A DNA stretch of 47,610 nucleotides from Shewanella chilikensis (GCF_002836945.1 NZ_NIJM01000031.1:1-47610); one strand, 5' to 3'; shown: positions 1 to 9,322, counted from the stretch's first letter. A program made the numbers and translations. The notes: generated by a model not told the origin, from the sequence alone.

Positions 1-38
1 GTCTGCGAGGAGACTTGTCCATCCTCTTTATAGACAAA

Positions 39-65
39 CGCCCTAAGCCAAATCGGCCTAGGGCG
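39..65 (-). terminator. Terminator hairpin for the M3 peptidase gene
   Basis: Two 11-base arms (39-49 and 55-65) flank a 5-base loop. The single mismatch read on the plus strand becomes a G-U pair on the minus strand, and the minus-strand hairpin is followed by TTTG. That favours termination of the minus-strand peptidase gene, whose stop codon lies about 95 bases upstream. The T tract is short, so it may be weak or may also serve a plus-strand gene outside the window. Confidence 0.5.
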
Positions 66-159
66 GTAAAAATATCAAAGACCCGATATCCTGTTAATCA
101 CAAGGCAGCTCCGCTTAAGTGAACTACGTTGCGCCATTTGGCGGGTGTTATCAAAGGTT

Positions 160-2325
160 TCAGTCTACCAGGCCTCGGCGCTTGAGCAGCGCATCCACTG
201 TGGGTTTCTGGCCGCGGAACTGGATGTAGTCCTGCATCAGATCCTCACTGTTCCCCTTGGAGAGAATTGCCTGACGATACCTGTCACCATTGGCTCGTTT
301 GAGGCCACCTTCAGCCATGGTATGGGCAAAGGCGTCGGCAGCGAACACTTCGGTCCACAGGTAAGCATAATATCCGGCCGAGTAGCCGCCACCGAATACA
401 TGGCTGAAATAAGTCGACTGGTAACGCGGTAACACAGGCGCGTAATCCAGGCCGTGCTTGGCGCGGGCCTTGGCTTCGAATGATTTAACGTCCGCCACTT
501 GTTCACCGGCCTTTAAGGAATGCCACTCCATATCAAGCAGCGCCGCGGCCAGGTACTCTACCGTGTCATAACCCTGGTTGAAGCTGGCCGCTGCACGTAC
601 CTTTTCCAGCAAGGCTTGCGGAATCGGCTCGCCGGTTTTGTAGTGCTTGGCATAGTGAGCCAAAACATCCGGATCTATGGCCCAATCCTCGTTGGCCTGG
701 GATGGGAACTCAACAAAGTCCCTCGGGGTAGCAGTGCCTGCAAGGCTTGGGTATTTCACCTGCGAGAACAAACCGTGAATGCCGTGACCAAACTCATGGA
801 ACATGGTGGTCACTTCATCAAAGGTCATCAGCGTAGGCTGACCTTCGGCCGGTTTGGGAATATTGAGCGCGTTATAGACCACAGGTTTGTTATCCAAAAG
901 GAAACTCTGGGTCACCAACTCATCCATCCAGGCGCCACCGCTCTTGCCCACTCTGGCGTAAGGGTCCAGATAGAAAAGCCCGATGGAGCTGCCGTCTTCG
1001 TTGAATACTTCCCAGGCGCGGACATCCTCCTGCCATACCGGCAGATCCTTACGCTCTTTCATTGTGATGCCGTAGAACTTCTGCATGGCGTAGAACATGC
1101 CGTCATTCAGCACTGTATTGAATTCGAAGTAGGGCTTGATCTGGCTCTCATCCAGATCGTATTTGGCTTTGCGAACCTGCTCGGCATAGAAGGCCCAGTC
1201 CCATGGCTGCAGCTCAAAGTCGGCACCACTAGCCTTGATTTGCGCCTGGATATCCTTGCCTTCAGCCTTAGCCTTGGCAACGGCCTTAGGTGCCAGGTCA
1301 TCCAAAATGGCAAATACCGCATCCGGATTAGCGGCCATCTGATCGGCCAGTACATAGTCAGCCCAGGTTTCATAACCCAGCAGTTTGGCCTTTTCGGCAC
1401 GCAACTGTGCCTGCTTGAGTACGATAGGACCATTGCTGGCCATGGCGCGATTGGCCGAAGTCTGCCAAATTTTCTCTCTCAGACCTCTGTCTTCCAGGCT
1501 CGACAGCAATGGCTGACGGGTGGTGTTCACCAGGCTTATCAGGTAGCCCTCTTTCCCCGCTTCCTTGGCGGCGTTGGCCAGGGCGCCTATTTCATCCTCA
1601 CTCAAACCTTTGAGCTGCGCCTTATCGGTCACCAGGATCACATCATCCTTGAACGACTTAAGAATGTTTTGCGAAAACTCAGTCGACAATGTGGCCAGCT
1701 CACCGTTGAGTTCACGCATTTGGGTTTTGTCGGCTTCGCTCAATTTGGCACCGGCACGGACGAATTGATTGTAATAGAAGTCCACCAGGCGCTGATCTTG
1801 AGCGCTCAGGCTATCTTTATGGTGGTAGACGGCTTCAACCCGGGCAAACAACTTGGGATTGAGGAAAATATTGTCGCTGTGCTCGGTGAGCTTGGGAACG
1901 ATTTCCCCTTGAATGGCTTGAAGCTCATCATTGGAAAGCAAGCTCACCATACTGAAAAACACTCTTGTTGTGCGGTTGAGAAGAGCGCCGCTCTTTTCCA
2001 TAGCCACTATAGTGTTATCAAACGAAGCGGCTTCGCTGTCGTTGATTATGCTGGCGATCTGCTGCTTGTGTTCCTTGAGCCCGGCTTCAAAGGCCGGCAG
2101 ATAGTCTGCTGTCTTTATCTTGTCGAACTGCGGCGCATGATACTGCAGCGGACTTGGGCTGAGCAGCACATTGCTTGCGGTTTGCTCAGCGCTTTTTGCC
2201 TCTGGCATACTTTGACTCGCTTCTTTGGCCGGGGTATTGCTGACGGTTTCTTTGGTTTGCTGTTCGGCACAGGCACTCAGCACCAGTGCAGCGCCTATGG
2301 CGGTGGCGATTAATGTCTTACGCAT
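160..2325 (-). CDS. dcp: M3 family lipoprotein metallopeptidase, Dcp-like peptidyl-dipeptidase
   Basis: This 721-residue zinc peptidase should release dipeptides from peptide C-termini in the periplasm. The N-terminus is a lipoprotein signal with lipobox LSAC, so Cys19 would be lipidated. A Glu/Ala/Lys/Thr/Ser-rich linker follows to about residue 55. The M3 zinc motif HEFGH lies near residues 507-512 with a downstream Glu-bearing helix (FVEFPSQ) as the third ligand region. Length fits the Dcp/oligopeptidase A family (about 680-720). The ATG has an SD (GGAG, 6-7 bases upstream). Membrane anchoring differs from the soluble E. coli Dcp; that is read from the lipobox only. It is divergent from cpdB. 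Exact Dcp versus OpdA specificity cannot be settled from sequence, but the lipobox favours the extracytoplasmic Dcp branch. Confidence 0.9.
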   Translation of the reverse strand: MRKTLIATAIGAALVLSACAEQQTKETVSNTPAKEASQSMPEAKSAEQTASNVLLSPSPLQYHAPQFDKIKTADYLPAFEAGLKEHKQQIASIINDSEAASFDNTIVAMEKSGALLNRTTRVFFSMVSLLSNDELQAIQGEIVPKLTEHSDNIFLNPKLFARVEAVYHHKDSLSAQDQRLVDFYYNQFVRAGAKLSEADKTQMRELNGELATLSTEFSQNILKSFKDDVILVTDKAQLKGLSEDEIGALANAAKEAGKEGYLISLVNTTRQPLLSSLEDRGLREKIWQTSANRAMASNGPIVLKQAQLRAEKAKLLGYETWADYVLADQMAANPDAVFAILDDLAPKAVAKAKAEGKDIQAQIKASGADFELQPWDWAFYAEQVRKAKYDLDESQIKPYFEFNTVLNDGMFYAMQKFYGITMKERKDLPVWQEDVRAWEVFNEDGSSIGLFYLDPYARVGKSGGAWMDELVTQSFLLDNKPVVYNALNIPKPAEGQPTLMTFDEVTTMFHEFGHGIHGLFSQVKYPSLAGTATPRDFVEFPSQANEDWAIDPDVLAHYAKHYKTGEPIPQALLEKVRAAASFNQGYDTVEYLAAALLDMEWHSLKAGEQVADVKSFEAKARAKHGLDYAPVLPRYQSTYFSHVFGGGYSAGYYAYLWTEVFAADAFAHTMAEGGLKRANGDRYRQAILSKGNSEDLMQDYIQFRGQKPTVDALLKRRGLVD

Positions 2326-2758
2326 CTTGACTCCATTAACGGCAGGCTATTGCTTAGTTATGATTAAATACCCGGGACACCCGTCTCGGCGGGGCAACAG
2401 CCCTGTTGATTCCCGCCATTACCTTAACAACTCTTCCGCTCTTTGGACAATGACTTAACTGTAAGAAATTCTGCTTACTTACCGTCAATTCGATATGAAT
2501 GCGCACGCGTCCAGCCGATAGCTCAAGCATATCTGTTGGACAAGAAAAGTGTGCGCCTGCCACAGCATCGGGTGGCACCAGCCTGCTCGATGTCACAAAA
2601 TGTCACTGTTTTTTACCGTCCAATGTCACATAAATGTCTTCGCCTTTAGCTATACTGCGCCTCGCCTAACCTGACTAATCATATGATTAACAGCAGGTTA
2701 ACAAGGTGATGGCGGGAAATCTCCCGGGGTCAATAATAAAAAACAAGAGTAGTAAACA
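2326..2758. other. Divergent intergenic region between dcp and cpdB
   Basis: These 433 bases hold no convincing gene; short ORFs on both strands lack SD sequences and recognisable products. The cpdB-proximal half carries four TGTCA/C-type repeats and a -10 box (listed separately). Bases 2713-2726 can form a small hairpin (CGGGA/TCCCG) inside the predicted cpdB leader. Nothing identifiable was seen in 2340-2585. Confidence 0.6.
2590..2656 (+). promoter_or_regulatory. Candidate PhoB-dependent promoter of cpdB (tandem Pho-box repeats plus -10)
   Basis: TGTCA/C-type heptamers start at 2591, 2601, 2624 and 2635. The last pair (2623-2640, ATGTCACATAAATGTCTT) has the 11-base period of a Pho box and matches the usual CTGTCAT repeat consensus at about 12 of 18 positions. 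It ends exactly 10 bases before TATACT (2651-2656), the spacing typical of PhoB-activated promoters that lack a good -35. A phosphate-starvation role suits the downstream nucleotidase. The match is imperfect and the regulator is inferred. Confidence 0.5.
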
Positions 2759-4810
2759 ATGCAAACCAAAACATTAATCACATTGGCGATTGCCGCCGCA
2801 CTGGGTCTCAGTGCCTGTAACAGCGACGACAATGATGAATCAACGGTCAGCGTAGATCTGCGGGTATTGGAAACCACAGATCTGCACACCAACATCATGG
2901 ATTACAACTATTACAGCGGCAAGGAAGACCCCACTATAGGTCTGGCCCGTACCGCCAGCCTGATCCATGCCGCCCGCAAAGAAGTCACCAACACTGTATT
3001 GGTCGATAACGGCGATCTGCTGCAGGGCAGCCCCATGGGCGACTATATGGCCAAGGTAGGCATAGCCGATGGTGAAGTGCACCCCGCTTACAAGGCAATG
3101 AACCTGCTTGATTATGCCGTGGGTAACATAGGCAACCACGAATTTAACTACGGCCTGGATTTTCTGGAAAAATCCCTCGCCGGCGCCCAGTTCCCCTATG
3201 TCAACGCCAACGTCTATTGTGATGCCGATGATTGCTGGAAGGGAATCAAGAAAGGCGACAACCTGTTTACCCCTTACCTCATCAAGGAAACCGAGGTTAA
3301 GGACACTGACGGCAACAGTCACAAGCTCAAGATTGGTTATATAGGTTTTGTGCCTCCGCAAATTATGCTGTGGGACAAGCAGAACCTCACCGGCAAGGTA
3401 CGTGCCGAGAGCATAGTGGAGAGCGCCAAGAAATTTGTGCCGCAAATGAAGGCTGAAGGCGCCGATATCATTATCGCCATTCCACACTCAGGCATTGGCT
3501 CCACCGAAAACCCCGGCGATCCTGATGCCGAAAATGCCACCTATGCCCTCACCTATGTCGACGGCATTGATGCCATCATGTTCGGCCACAGCCACTCCAT
3601 CTTCCCCGATGCCCGCTATGGCGACTTGCCCAACACAGATGTGGAAAAAGGCCTGCTCAACGGTGTCCCCGCCGTGATGCCGGGACGCTGGGGCGACAAC
3701 ATGGGCCTGGTCGACTTCAAACTGCAACGTAAAGACGGCAAGTGGACAGTGCTCTCAGCCCGCACCGAGGCCCGCCCCATCTATGACGGCACCAACAAAA
3801 CGCCTCTGGTGGATGCCGACAAGGATATTCACGACGCGGTTGAGCTGGAACACCAAGGCACTATGGCCTTTGTCGAGCAGCCAATCGGGGTCGCCGCCGC
3901 CGACATGTTCAGTTTCCTGACGCTGGTGCAGGACGACCCGACGGTGCAGATTGTCTCCGACGCCCAGATAGCCAACGTCAAGGCCAAGCTGCCGGAAGCG
4001 CTCAAGTCATTGCCGGTGCTCTCTGCAGCCGCGCCGTTCAAGGCCGGTGGCCGCCATAGCACCACCAGTGATGCCGATCAGTATGTGATGGTGGACAAAG
4101 GGCCGCTGACCTTCAAGAACGCCGCCGATCTCTATCTCTACCCCAACACTATGGTGGCGGTTAAGCTAAACGGCGCTGAGCTGAAAGACTGGCTCGAGTG
4201 TTCGGCCAACCAGTTCAACCAGATAGATCCTGTCAGCACTGAGCCGCAGGAGCTGGTGAACTATAACCACCCCACCTATAACTTTGATGTTATCGATGGC
4301 GTGACCTACAAGATAGACGTGACTCAACCGAGCAAATTTGACGCCGATTGTGCTCTGGTCAATGCCGATGCTTCGCGGATTATAGATCTGGCCTTCACCG
4401 ACAGCGAAGGCACTGTCTATACCGGTGAAAACCTGGCGGCCAAGGAATTTATCGTCGCCTCCAACAACTACCGCGCCTTTGGCGGAAAGTTTGCCGGCAC
4501 CGGCAGCGAGCACGTGGTACTGGAACTGCCGGACACCAACCGTGAAGCTCTGGCGGCTTACATCACAGAGCAGTCCAAATACAATCCTGAAACCGGCAAG
4601 TATGACGCCATGGTCAACCCCACAGCCGACTACAACTGGGACTTCAGGAATATAGATACGGATGTTGCTCTGGATATCCGCTTTGTCACTCAAGACAGTG
4701 ATAAGGCCGCTAACTTCATCCAGGCCAACCAACAAAGGACCATGACCAAGCTGAGTACCGATGAGCTGGGCTTTGCTGTTTACCGCATAGATCTCAAGCC
4801 TGCCCAATAA
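2759..4810 (+). CDS. cpdB: 2',3'-cyclic-nucleotide 2'-phosphodiesterase/3'-nucleotidase, lipoprotein
   Basis: CpdB hydrolyses 2',3'-cyclic nucleotides and 3'-nucleotides outside the inner membrane, releasing nucleoside and phosphate. The 683-residue product closely follows E. coli CpdB in style: ETTDLH near residue 40, DNGD, GNHEFNYG, an HSG segment and FGHSHS as metallophosphatase motifs, then the C-terminal 5'-nucleotidase domain with GPLTFKNAADLY and YPNT. Unlike the classical periplasmic enzyme it has a lipobox (LSAC, Cys20), so it is probably membrane-anchored. The SD is modest (AAGAGTAG upstream). A Pho-type promoter lies upstream and a strong terminator downstream, so it looks monocistronic. 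A second family member, ushA, lies at 24-25.8 kb. Confidence 0.93.
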   Translation: MQTKTLITLAIAAALGLSACNSDDNDESTVSVDLRVLETTDLHTNIMDYNYYSGKEDPTIGLARTASLIHAARKEVTNTVLVDNGDLLQGSPMGDYMAKVGIADGEVHPAYKAMNLLDYAVGNIGNHEFNYGLDFLEKSLAGAQFPYVNANVYCDADDCWKGIKKGDNLFTPYLIKETEVKDTDGNSHKLKIGYIGFVPPQIMLWDKQNLTGKVRAESIVESAKKFVPQMKAEGADIIIAIPHSGIGSTENPGDPDAENATYALTYVDGIDAIMFGHSHSIFPDARYGDLPNTDVEKGLLNGVPAVMPGRWGDNMGLVDFKLQRKDGKWTVLSARTEARPIYDGTNKTPLVDADKDIHDAVELEHQGTMAFVEQPIGVAAADMFSFLTLVQDDPTVQIVSDAQIANVKAKLPEALKSLPVLSAAAPFKAGGRHSTTSDADQYVMVDKGPLTFKNAADLYLYPNTMVAVKLNGAELKDWLECSANQFNQIDPVSTEPQELVNYNHPTYNFDVIDGVTYKIDVTQPSKFDADCALVNADASRIIDLAFTDSEGTVYTGENLAAKEFIVASNNYRAFGGKFAGTGSEHVVLELPDTNREALAAYITEQSKYNPETGKYDAMVNPTADYNWDFRNIDTDVALDIRFVTQDSDKAANFIQANQQRTMTKLSTDELGFAVYRIDLKPAQ

Positions 4811-4838
4811 GGCTGTCGATTGAGACTGAAAACAACCC

Positions 4839-4864
4839 AAGCGCCCTCAGGGGCGCTTTTTTAT
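4839..4864 (+). terminator. Intrinsic terminator of cpdB
   Basis: An 8-bp stem AAGCGCCC/GGGCGCTT (4839-4846, 4851-4858) with loop TCAG is followed by a run of T residues to 4862. It starts 28 bases after the cpdB stop codon. Confidence 0.9.
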
Positions 4865-4970
4865 GTTCTACGCAAGATTAGTCTAAACCTCTGGCAATGT
4901 TATAAAGTAGGTACGATAAAACACCAGACTCACTCAGCCGTCACGACGGCAAGATTGCAGGAAATCTTTT

Positions 4971-5591
4971 ATGTCTTCGATACCCGCGCTCTTCTCCCAA
5001 GCCTGTGAAAACAACCGCGAGCCGATACTCAAAATACTCAAACAGGCATTCTCAGGCTGCCGCAGGGTATTGGAGATCGGCAGTGGTACCGGTCAGCACT
5101 CGGTCTACTTTGCCCCAGAGTTGCCGCACCTGGTGTGGCAATGCAGCGATCAGCCCCAGTATCTGGATGGGATCCGCGCTTGGCATGCCAAACTCCCGGC
5201 GAGTAACCTGGCCGAGGTGATCACTCTGGAGGTATGTTCACCCTGGCCGCAGGCGGCAACTGAGCCGGCGCCGGATGCCATCTATAGCGCCAATACTGCG
5301 CATATCATGAGTCAGCCCATGGTGGAGGCGATGTTTGCCGGTATAGGCAGAGTATTGCAAAGCGGCGGCCGTTTCTGCCTCTATGGCCCCTTCAACTACC
5401 GAGGCGATTACAGCAGCGACTCCAACCGGGTGTTCGATGCCATGTTAAGGCAGCGCGATCCGCAAAGCGGCATTCGCGATCAGGAGTGGATCCTGATGCT
5501 GGCTGCAGCCCAGGGGCTTGAGCTTTATCAGGACCATGCCATGCCCGCCAATAACCGCGTGCTGGAGTTTATTCGTAAGACAGCTCTCTAA
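4971..5591 (+). CDS. DUF938 family SAM-dependent methyltransferase-like protein
   Basis: This 206-residue protein has the full DUF938 pattern: an N-terminal NREPIL segment, the SAM-binding loop LEIGSGTGQH near residues 36-45, a strand-end acidic segment (QCSDQPQ), and the NTAHIMS and LYGPFNYRG motifs. Substrate is unknown; the family is common in proteobacteria and generally uncharacterised. The ATG is preceded by AGGAAA about 7 bases upstream. It lies alone between the cpdB terminator and a convergent methyltransferase gene, so an operon partner gives no clue to function. Confidence 0.85.
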   Translation: MSSIPALFSQACENNREPILKILKQAFSGCRRVLEIGSGTGQHSVYFAPELPHLVWQCSDQPQYLDGIRAWHAKLPASNLAEVITLEVCSPWPQAATEPAPDAIYSANTAHIMSQPMVEAMFAGIGRVLQSGGRFCLYGPFNYRGDYSSDSNRVFDAMLRQRDPQSGIRDQEWILMLAAAQGLELYQDHAMPANNRVLEFIRKTAL

Positions 5592-5669
5592 CGAATAAAA
5601 ATTAACTTGTAAAACAAACACTTTACCTGAAAAGAACAGGCGCTATCAGCCTCTGAAGTGCCTTTGTTT

Positions 5670-6461
5670 TTACACGGCTTTGGCGTAGAGAAACAGATCT
5701 GTGGCCTTAACCTCGCCCTGCTCCAGATAGGGTTTACGCAGGCTGTCGATGAGCTCAAACCCGGCCGCGGCCAACTCACTGACGAAAAACACTTCGGGAT
5801 AATAGTGGATAAAAACCCTGTCTCCGGCGCTGGAGCTTTGATAGCCGGACTCTTGATAGTCATCCTCCATGGAGGCCAGATACAGGAGCCCGCCGTCATT
5901 CAGTAGCGCACGGCAATCTTGCAGTAAGGCAATCACATCCTGACGTTCAAGATAGGGCGTGACGAAGAGCAGAAGTATTGCATCAAAACCCTCTGGCGTG
6001 TCTAAGCCATCAAGGGCATTAAAGTCATCAAGGGTATTAAAGCCATCAGAAACCCCAAGGCTTAGGGGCGTTGCTGCACTTTCAGACACATCGAGGGGTG
6101 CGATAGCCTGCACGGCATCAGCTTCAAGCAGCGACGAAAGACGACCAAGCTCGCGGCTATCCAGCCGATAAAAACGTCCCTCTGGCAACAATTCACCGGC
6201 AAGTGCCACCATGGCCGGCGCCGCATCTATACCCACTATCTCGAGCTCAGGCACCCTTTTTGCCAACATGCCGCTGACATGCCCTGGGCCACAACCGATA
6301 TCCAGTAACCGCAGGCGCCGTCCGGCACAGGCCTGATACTGCTTCAGCAAAGAGGCAAATCGGTTATGGGCCGAGTCATAACAATCGTTGCCGGCAAACT
6401 TATCCCGGTAGGGAAGCGCCATTTTGTCAAAGGTTGCTACGGTTTCCCGGTACTTATCCAT
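5670..6461 (-). CDS. Class I SAM-dependent methyltransferase with an internal repeat insertion
   Basis: The 263-residue protein has a class I fold with motif I LLDIGCGPGHVSG near residues 52-64, an acidic end of strand 2 (IVGIDAAP) and a late motif LLYLASMEDDY. Substrate is unknown. Between strands 3 and 4 (about residues 133-156) lies a low-complexity stretch of near-repeats (GFNTL, DFNAL, GLDT, GFDA) encoded by an 18-base tandem repeat, not expected in the fold and probably a species-specific expansion in a surface loop. The start has GGGAG about 9 bases upstream. The purF terminator lies behind it, so the gene is independent of the pur operon. Confidence 0.8.
   Translation of the reverse strand: MDKYRETVATFDKMALPYRDKFAGNDCYDSAHNRFASLLKQYQACAGRRLRLLDIGCGPGHVSGMLAKRVPELEIVGIDAAPAMVALAGELLPEGRFYRLDSRELGRLSSLLEADAVQAIAPLDVSESAATPLSLGVSDGFNTLDDFNALDGLDTPEGFDAILLLFVTPYLERQDVIALLQDCRALLNDGGLLYLASMEDDYQESGYQSSSAGDRVFIHYYPEVFFVSELAAAGFELIDSLRKPYLEQGEVKATDLFLYAKAV
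6004..6057. repeat. 18-bp tandem repeat, three units, inside a methyltransferase gene
   Basis: Units start at 6004, 6022 and 6040. The first two differ at two positions (AAGCCATCAAGGGCATTA versus AAGTCATCAAGGGTATTA); the third keeps the first nine bases and then diverges. Unit length is a multiple of three, so copy change would keep the reading frame. Confidence 0.85.
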
Positions 6462-6520
6462 TGTGCTTCTCTCCCTGCACCATCAAGAGTCGAGGCTCAG
6501 CATACTGACTGGCACAGAAA

Positions 6521-6545
6521 AAAGCCAACCTCAAGGGTTGGCTTT
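6521..6545 (-). terminator. Intrinsic terminator of purF
   Basis: A perfect 10-bp stem AAAGCCAACC/GGTTGGCTTT with a 5-base loop lies just downstream of the purF stop; on the minus strand it continues into a T run, giving a strong terminator for the dedD-cvpA-purF operon. Confidence 0.92.
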
Positions 6546-6556
6546 ATCAGAGATTA

Positions 6557-8071
6557 TCAAGGATGGCAGACGTTATGCAGCTCCAGGTTGGTACCTATAT
6601 CCTTATTGCGGTTGGCCTTGGCATCGTCGTTACGCAACTGGGTCAGATGATCCAGATAGGCCTGATCCACATCCTTGGTGATGTAGTGGCCATCAAACAC
6701 TGAGGTTTCGAAGCGCTTGATATCCGGGTTTTCCATCCGAACAGCTTCCACTAGGTCGTTCAGATCCTGGAAAATGATGCCATCTGCGCCAATGATACGG
6801 GCGATTTCATCGGCATCACGGCCATGGGCAATCAGCTCATTGGAGGTTGGCATGTCTATGCCGTAGACGTTGGGAAAGCGGATCTCTGGTGCAGCCGAGG
6901 CGAAATACACCTTCTTGGCGCCGGCTTCACGGGCCATCTCGATGATCTGCTCGGAAGTGGTACCACGCACTATGGAGTCGTCCACCAGCAGCACATTCTT
7001 ATCCTTAAACTCGGCGCTGATGGCATTGAGCTTGCGTCTGACCGACTTCTTGCGCTCCTGCTGCCCAGGCATAATGAAGGTACGGCCGATATAGCGGTTC
7101 TTCACGAATCCCTGACGGTAAGGCAGATCCATGCCACGGGCAATTTCAAGAGCGATATCACAGGAGGTTTCCGGAATAGGGATCACCACATCGATATCAT
7201 GGTCATACCATTCCTTGCGGATCTTCTCACCCAGCTTGGCGCCCATGTTGACCCGGCTGGCATAGACTGACACCTTGTCTATGGTGGAGTCCGGACGGGC
7301 AAAGTAAACGAATTCGAAGATACAGGGGGCATAGCTTGGCGCTTCGGCGCACTGACGGGTAAACAGCTCACCTTCCGTGGTGATATACACGGCTTCGCCG
7401 GGAGCCACATCGCGCATCACTTCAAAACCAACCGCATCCAGTGCCACGCTCTCTGAGGCCACCATATACTCGGTACCAGCGGCTGTCTCGTGCTTGCCGA
7501 GCACCAGAGGGCGAATACCGAAAGGATCGCGAAATGCCACCAGGCCCTGACCAATAATCATGGCCACCACGGCGTAGGCACCACGGGTATCGGCGTGCAC
7601 CCGGGAGACGGCATCGAACACTTCATCCGGGCTCAAGGTCAGGCTGTCGGTCTTGTCCAGCTCATCGGCCAACAGGTTGAGCAGCACTTCAGAGTCGGAA
7701 GTGGTGTTCACATGGCGGCGCTTGTTGCGCAGCCCTTCGGCCAGTTGCAGTGTGTTGGTCAGGTTGCCGTTGTGCGCCAGAGAGATCCCGAAAGGAGAGT
7801 TCACATAAAACGGTTGGGCTTCAGAGGCACTGGAGCTGCCGGCGGTAGGATAACGCACATGACCTATACCCGCATTGCCCTGCAGCCGCTGCATATGTTT
7901 GGGTTCAAATACGTCCTTGACCAGACCATTGGCCTTACGCAGGCGAAAGGCATTCTGATCGATAGTCACTATGCCTGCAGCATCCTGGCCACGGTGTTGA
8001 AGCACTGTCAGTGCATCATAGATGGTCTGATTGACCGCTGAGCGGCCAACGATTCCGACGATACCACACAT
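6557..8071 (-). CDS. purF: Amidophosphoribosyltransferase
   Basis: PurF catalyses the first committed step of purine synthesis, making 5-phosphoribosylamine from PRPP and glutamine in the cytosol. The 504-residue protein begins MCGIVGIVG, so Cys2 is the N-terminal nucleophile after Met removal. The glutaminase domain includes [19 protein letters not shown] and HNGNLTN. The PRPP-binding loop [13 protein letters not shown] lies near residue 365 in the C-terminal phosphoribosyltransferase domain. Length matches E. coli PurF (505). It is the last gene of a dedD-cvpA-purF run on the minus strand, 43 bases after cvpA, and ends at a strong terminator. No clear PurR box was found upstream of cvpA. 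Confidence 0.98.
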   Translation of the reverse strand: MCGIVGIVGRSAVNQTIYDALTVLQHRGQDAAGIVTIDQNAFRLRKANGLVKDVFEPKHMQRLQGNAGIGHVRYPTAGSSSASEAQPFYVNSPFGISLAHNGNLTNTLQLAEGLRNKRRHVNTTSDSEVLLNLLADELDKTDSLTLSPDEVFDAVSRVHADTRGAYAVVAMIIGQGLVAFRDPFGIRPLVLGKHETAAGTEYMVASESVALDAVGFEVMRDVAPGEAVYITTEGELFTRQCAEAPSYAPCIFEFVYFARPDSTIDKVSVYASRVNMGAKLGEKIRKEWYDHDIDVVIPIPETSCDIALEIARGMDLPYRQGFVKNRYIGRTFIMPGQQERKKSVRRKLNAISAEFKDKNVLLVDDSIVRGTTSEQIIEMAREAGAKKVYFASAAPEIRFPNVYGIDMPTSNELIAHGRDADEIARIIGADGIIFQDLNDLVEAVRMENPDIKRFETSVFDGHYITKDVDQAYLDHLTQLRNDDAKANRNKDIGTNLELHNVCHP

Positions 8072-8114
8072 GGGTAAGCTTCCTCATTGTAAGATGTTCT
8101 GATAATTGTATTTT

Positions 8115-8603
8115 TTATATTTTGGGTACAAAGCTTGAGGTATTTTCCAAGTAGTCAAAAAACCACTGGATAACCACCCCGAATTCGGGCACCAGTTGCG
8201 AACCCTGCCACCAATCGGTTTTGGGCGCGCCGGTAAAGGCATCCATAAAAAAGAGTATGGCACTGACTATCAATGCGCCGCGCAGCGCACCGAAACACAG
8301 GCCAAGAATTCTGTCCGTTCCCGAGAGCCCTGTCTTGGAGACCAACTGGCCTATCAAATAGTTCACCAAGGCCCCCACAATCAGGGTGACTACAAACAAG
8401 ATGGCGATGGCAACCCCGTTTCGCAGCACCTCATCATTAATTTGGGTGATATGAACGGCAAGGTCCTGATAAAACTGGCTGGCGATGAAAAAGGCGGCGA
8501 ACCAAACCACCAGCGACATGGCTTCTTTGGCAAAACCACGGATCAGACTGATAAGGGTCGATAATCCGATAACTATGATAATGGCGTAATCTATCCAAAC
8601 CAT
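8115..8603 (-). CDS. cvpA: CvpA family inner membrane protein
   Basis: The 162-residue protein has about four hydrophobic helices, starting VWIDYAIIIVIGLSTLISLI, and the CvpA signature GFAKEAMSLVVW. CvpA is needed for colicin V production in E. coli and for envelope stress or bile tolerance in other enterics; its molecular role is unsettled. It sits upstream of purF as in most gammaproteobacteria. The upstream gap to dedD (8604-8710) contains an inverted repeat GGCAAGCA/TGCTTGCC (8654-8661 and 8687-8694) with no T run; it could be a regulatory stem, but that is unproven. Confidence 0.95.
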   Translation of the reverse strand: MVWIDYAIIIVIGLSTLISLIRGFAKEAMSLVVWFAAFFIASQFYQDLAVHITQINDEVLRNGVAIAILFVVTLIVGALVNYLIGQLVSKTGLSGTDRILGLCFGALRGALIVSAILFFMDAFTGAPKTDWWQGSQLVPEFGVVIQWFFDYLENTSSFVPKI

Positions 8604-8653
8604 GGGTAGAAGTATCCGGTGAAGATTTAAGTCGGCGGGATTCTACCAGAGAA

Positions 8654-8694
8654 GGCAAGCATTCTCACCCCCGGGGCGTAAATAATTGCTTGCC
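8654..8694. repeat. Inverted repeat in the dedD-cvpA gap
   Basis: Perfect 8-base arms GGCAAGCA and TGCTTGCC are separated by 25 bases that contain a GC palindrome CCCCGGGG. On the minus-strand transcript this would form a branched hairpin before cvpA. There is no T tract, so it is not a standard terminator; an attenuation or processing role is only a guess. Confidence 0.4.
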
Positions 8695-8710
8695 GACTCG
8701 GGGCAAACTG

Positions 8711-9304
8711 TCATCTTTCCTGTGGGTTATAGCGAACCACTTTACCCTTGAGTTTGGTCAACTCTTCAACCTTCTTCTGTTGCTGTTTAATGCGATCACT
8801 GGAGACATCCGGACCGACAAATACCCGGGTCAATTTGCCGTCCACAGGCTTGTCCGGCAAGGTATAGGCGCTGAATCCGGCCTTGCGCAATTTGGCTACC
8901 AGGGCTTTGACATTGGCCGCATTACTGAAGGCGCCGAGCTGTAAAGTCCAGGCTGCATCACTGGGTTTAGCCTTGGGTTCGGGAGTCTTTTTGACCTCCT
9001 GAGGCTTGGATTGGGCGGTGTTGGAAACACTGTTTTCGGTAGCCTTCACCTCGGGCGCCGCCGGTTCGACTTCAACCTGAGGCTCGTCTGTCTCCTGTGC
9101 CAAGTCCAGAGTCTCAGCGACATCCAGGGTTTCAAACTCTCCCGGCTCCGCCAATTGCGATTCGGTATCCGGCCGCAGCGGAATTTCAGTGAACTGCTCC
9201 TGCTGGCGCTCTTTCTTGCCATCGAGAATGTCAGGTAAAAAGATCACCCCCAAGGCGACCAATACTACGGTACCTACCAGACGGTTATGAAACTGAGTCG
9301 ACAA
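8711..9304 (-). CDS. dedD: DedD-like SPOR domain cell division protein
   Basis: The 197-residue protein has one N-terminal transmembrane segment (LVGTVVLVALGVIFLPDIL), a Glu/Pro/Lys-rich periplasmic linker at about 35-115, and a C-terminal SPOR domain from about residue 117 (WTLQLGAFSNAANVKALV through FVGPDV). SPOR domains bind denuded septal peptidoglycan, so the protein should localise to the division site. Position between folC and cvpA is the same as for E. coli DedD (220 residues). folC ends 18 bases upstream, consistent with one transcript. Confidence 0.92.
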   Translation of the reverse strand: MSTQFHNRLVGTVVLVALGVIFLPDILDGKKERQQEQFTEIPLRPDTESQLAEPGEFETLDVAETLDLAQETDEPQVEVEPAAPEVKATENSVSNTAQSKPQEVKKTPEPKAKPSDAAWTLQLGAFSNAANVKALVAKLRKAGFSAYTLPDKPVDGKLTRVFVGPDVSSDRIKQQQKKVEELTKLKGKVVRYNPQER

Positions 9305-9322
9305 AATATCTTCCTTCCAGTC

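Noticed and set aside
520..2313. Long plus-strand ORF (597 codons) opposite the M3 peptidase gene
   Set aside because: It is a mirror frame of a clearly coding gene with family motifs; no SD, no recognisable domain.
2354..2649. Two short ORFs on opposite strands in the dcp-cpdB gap
   Set aside because: No SD, no recognisable motifs, and the region fits a regulatory gap.
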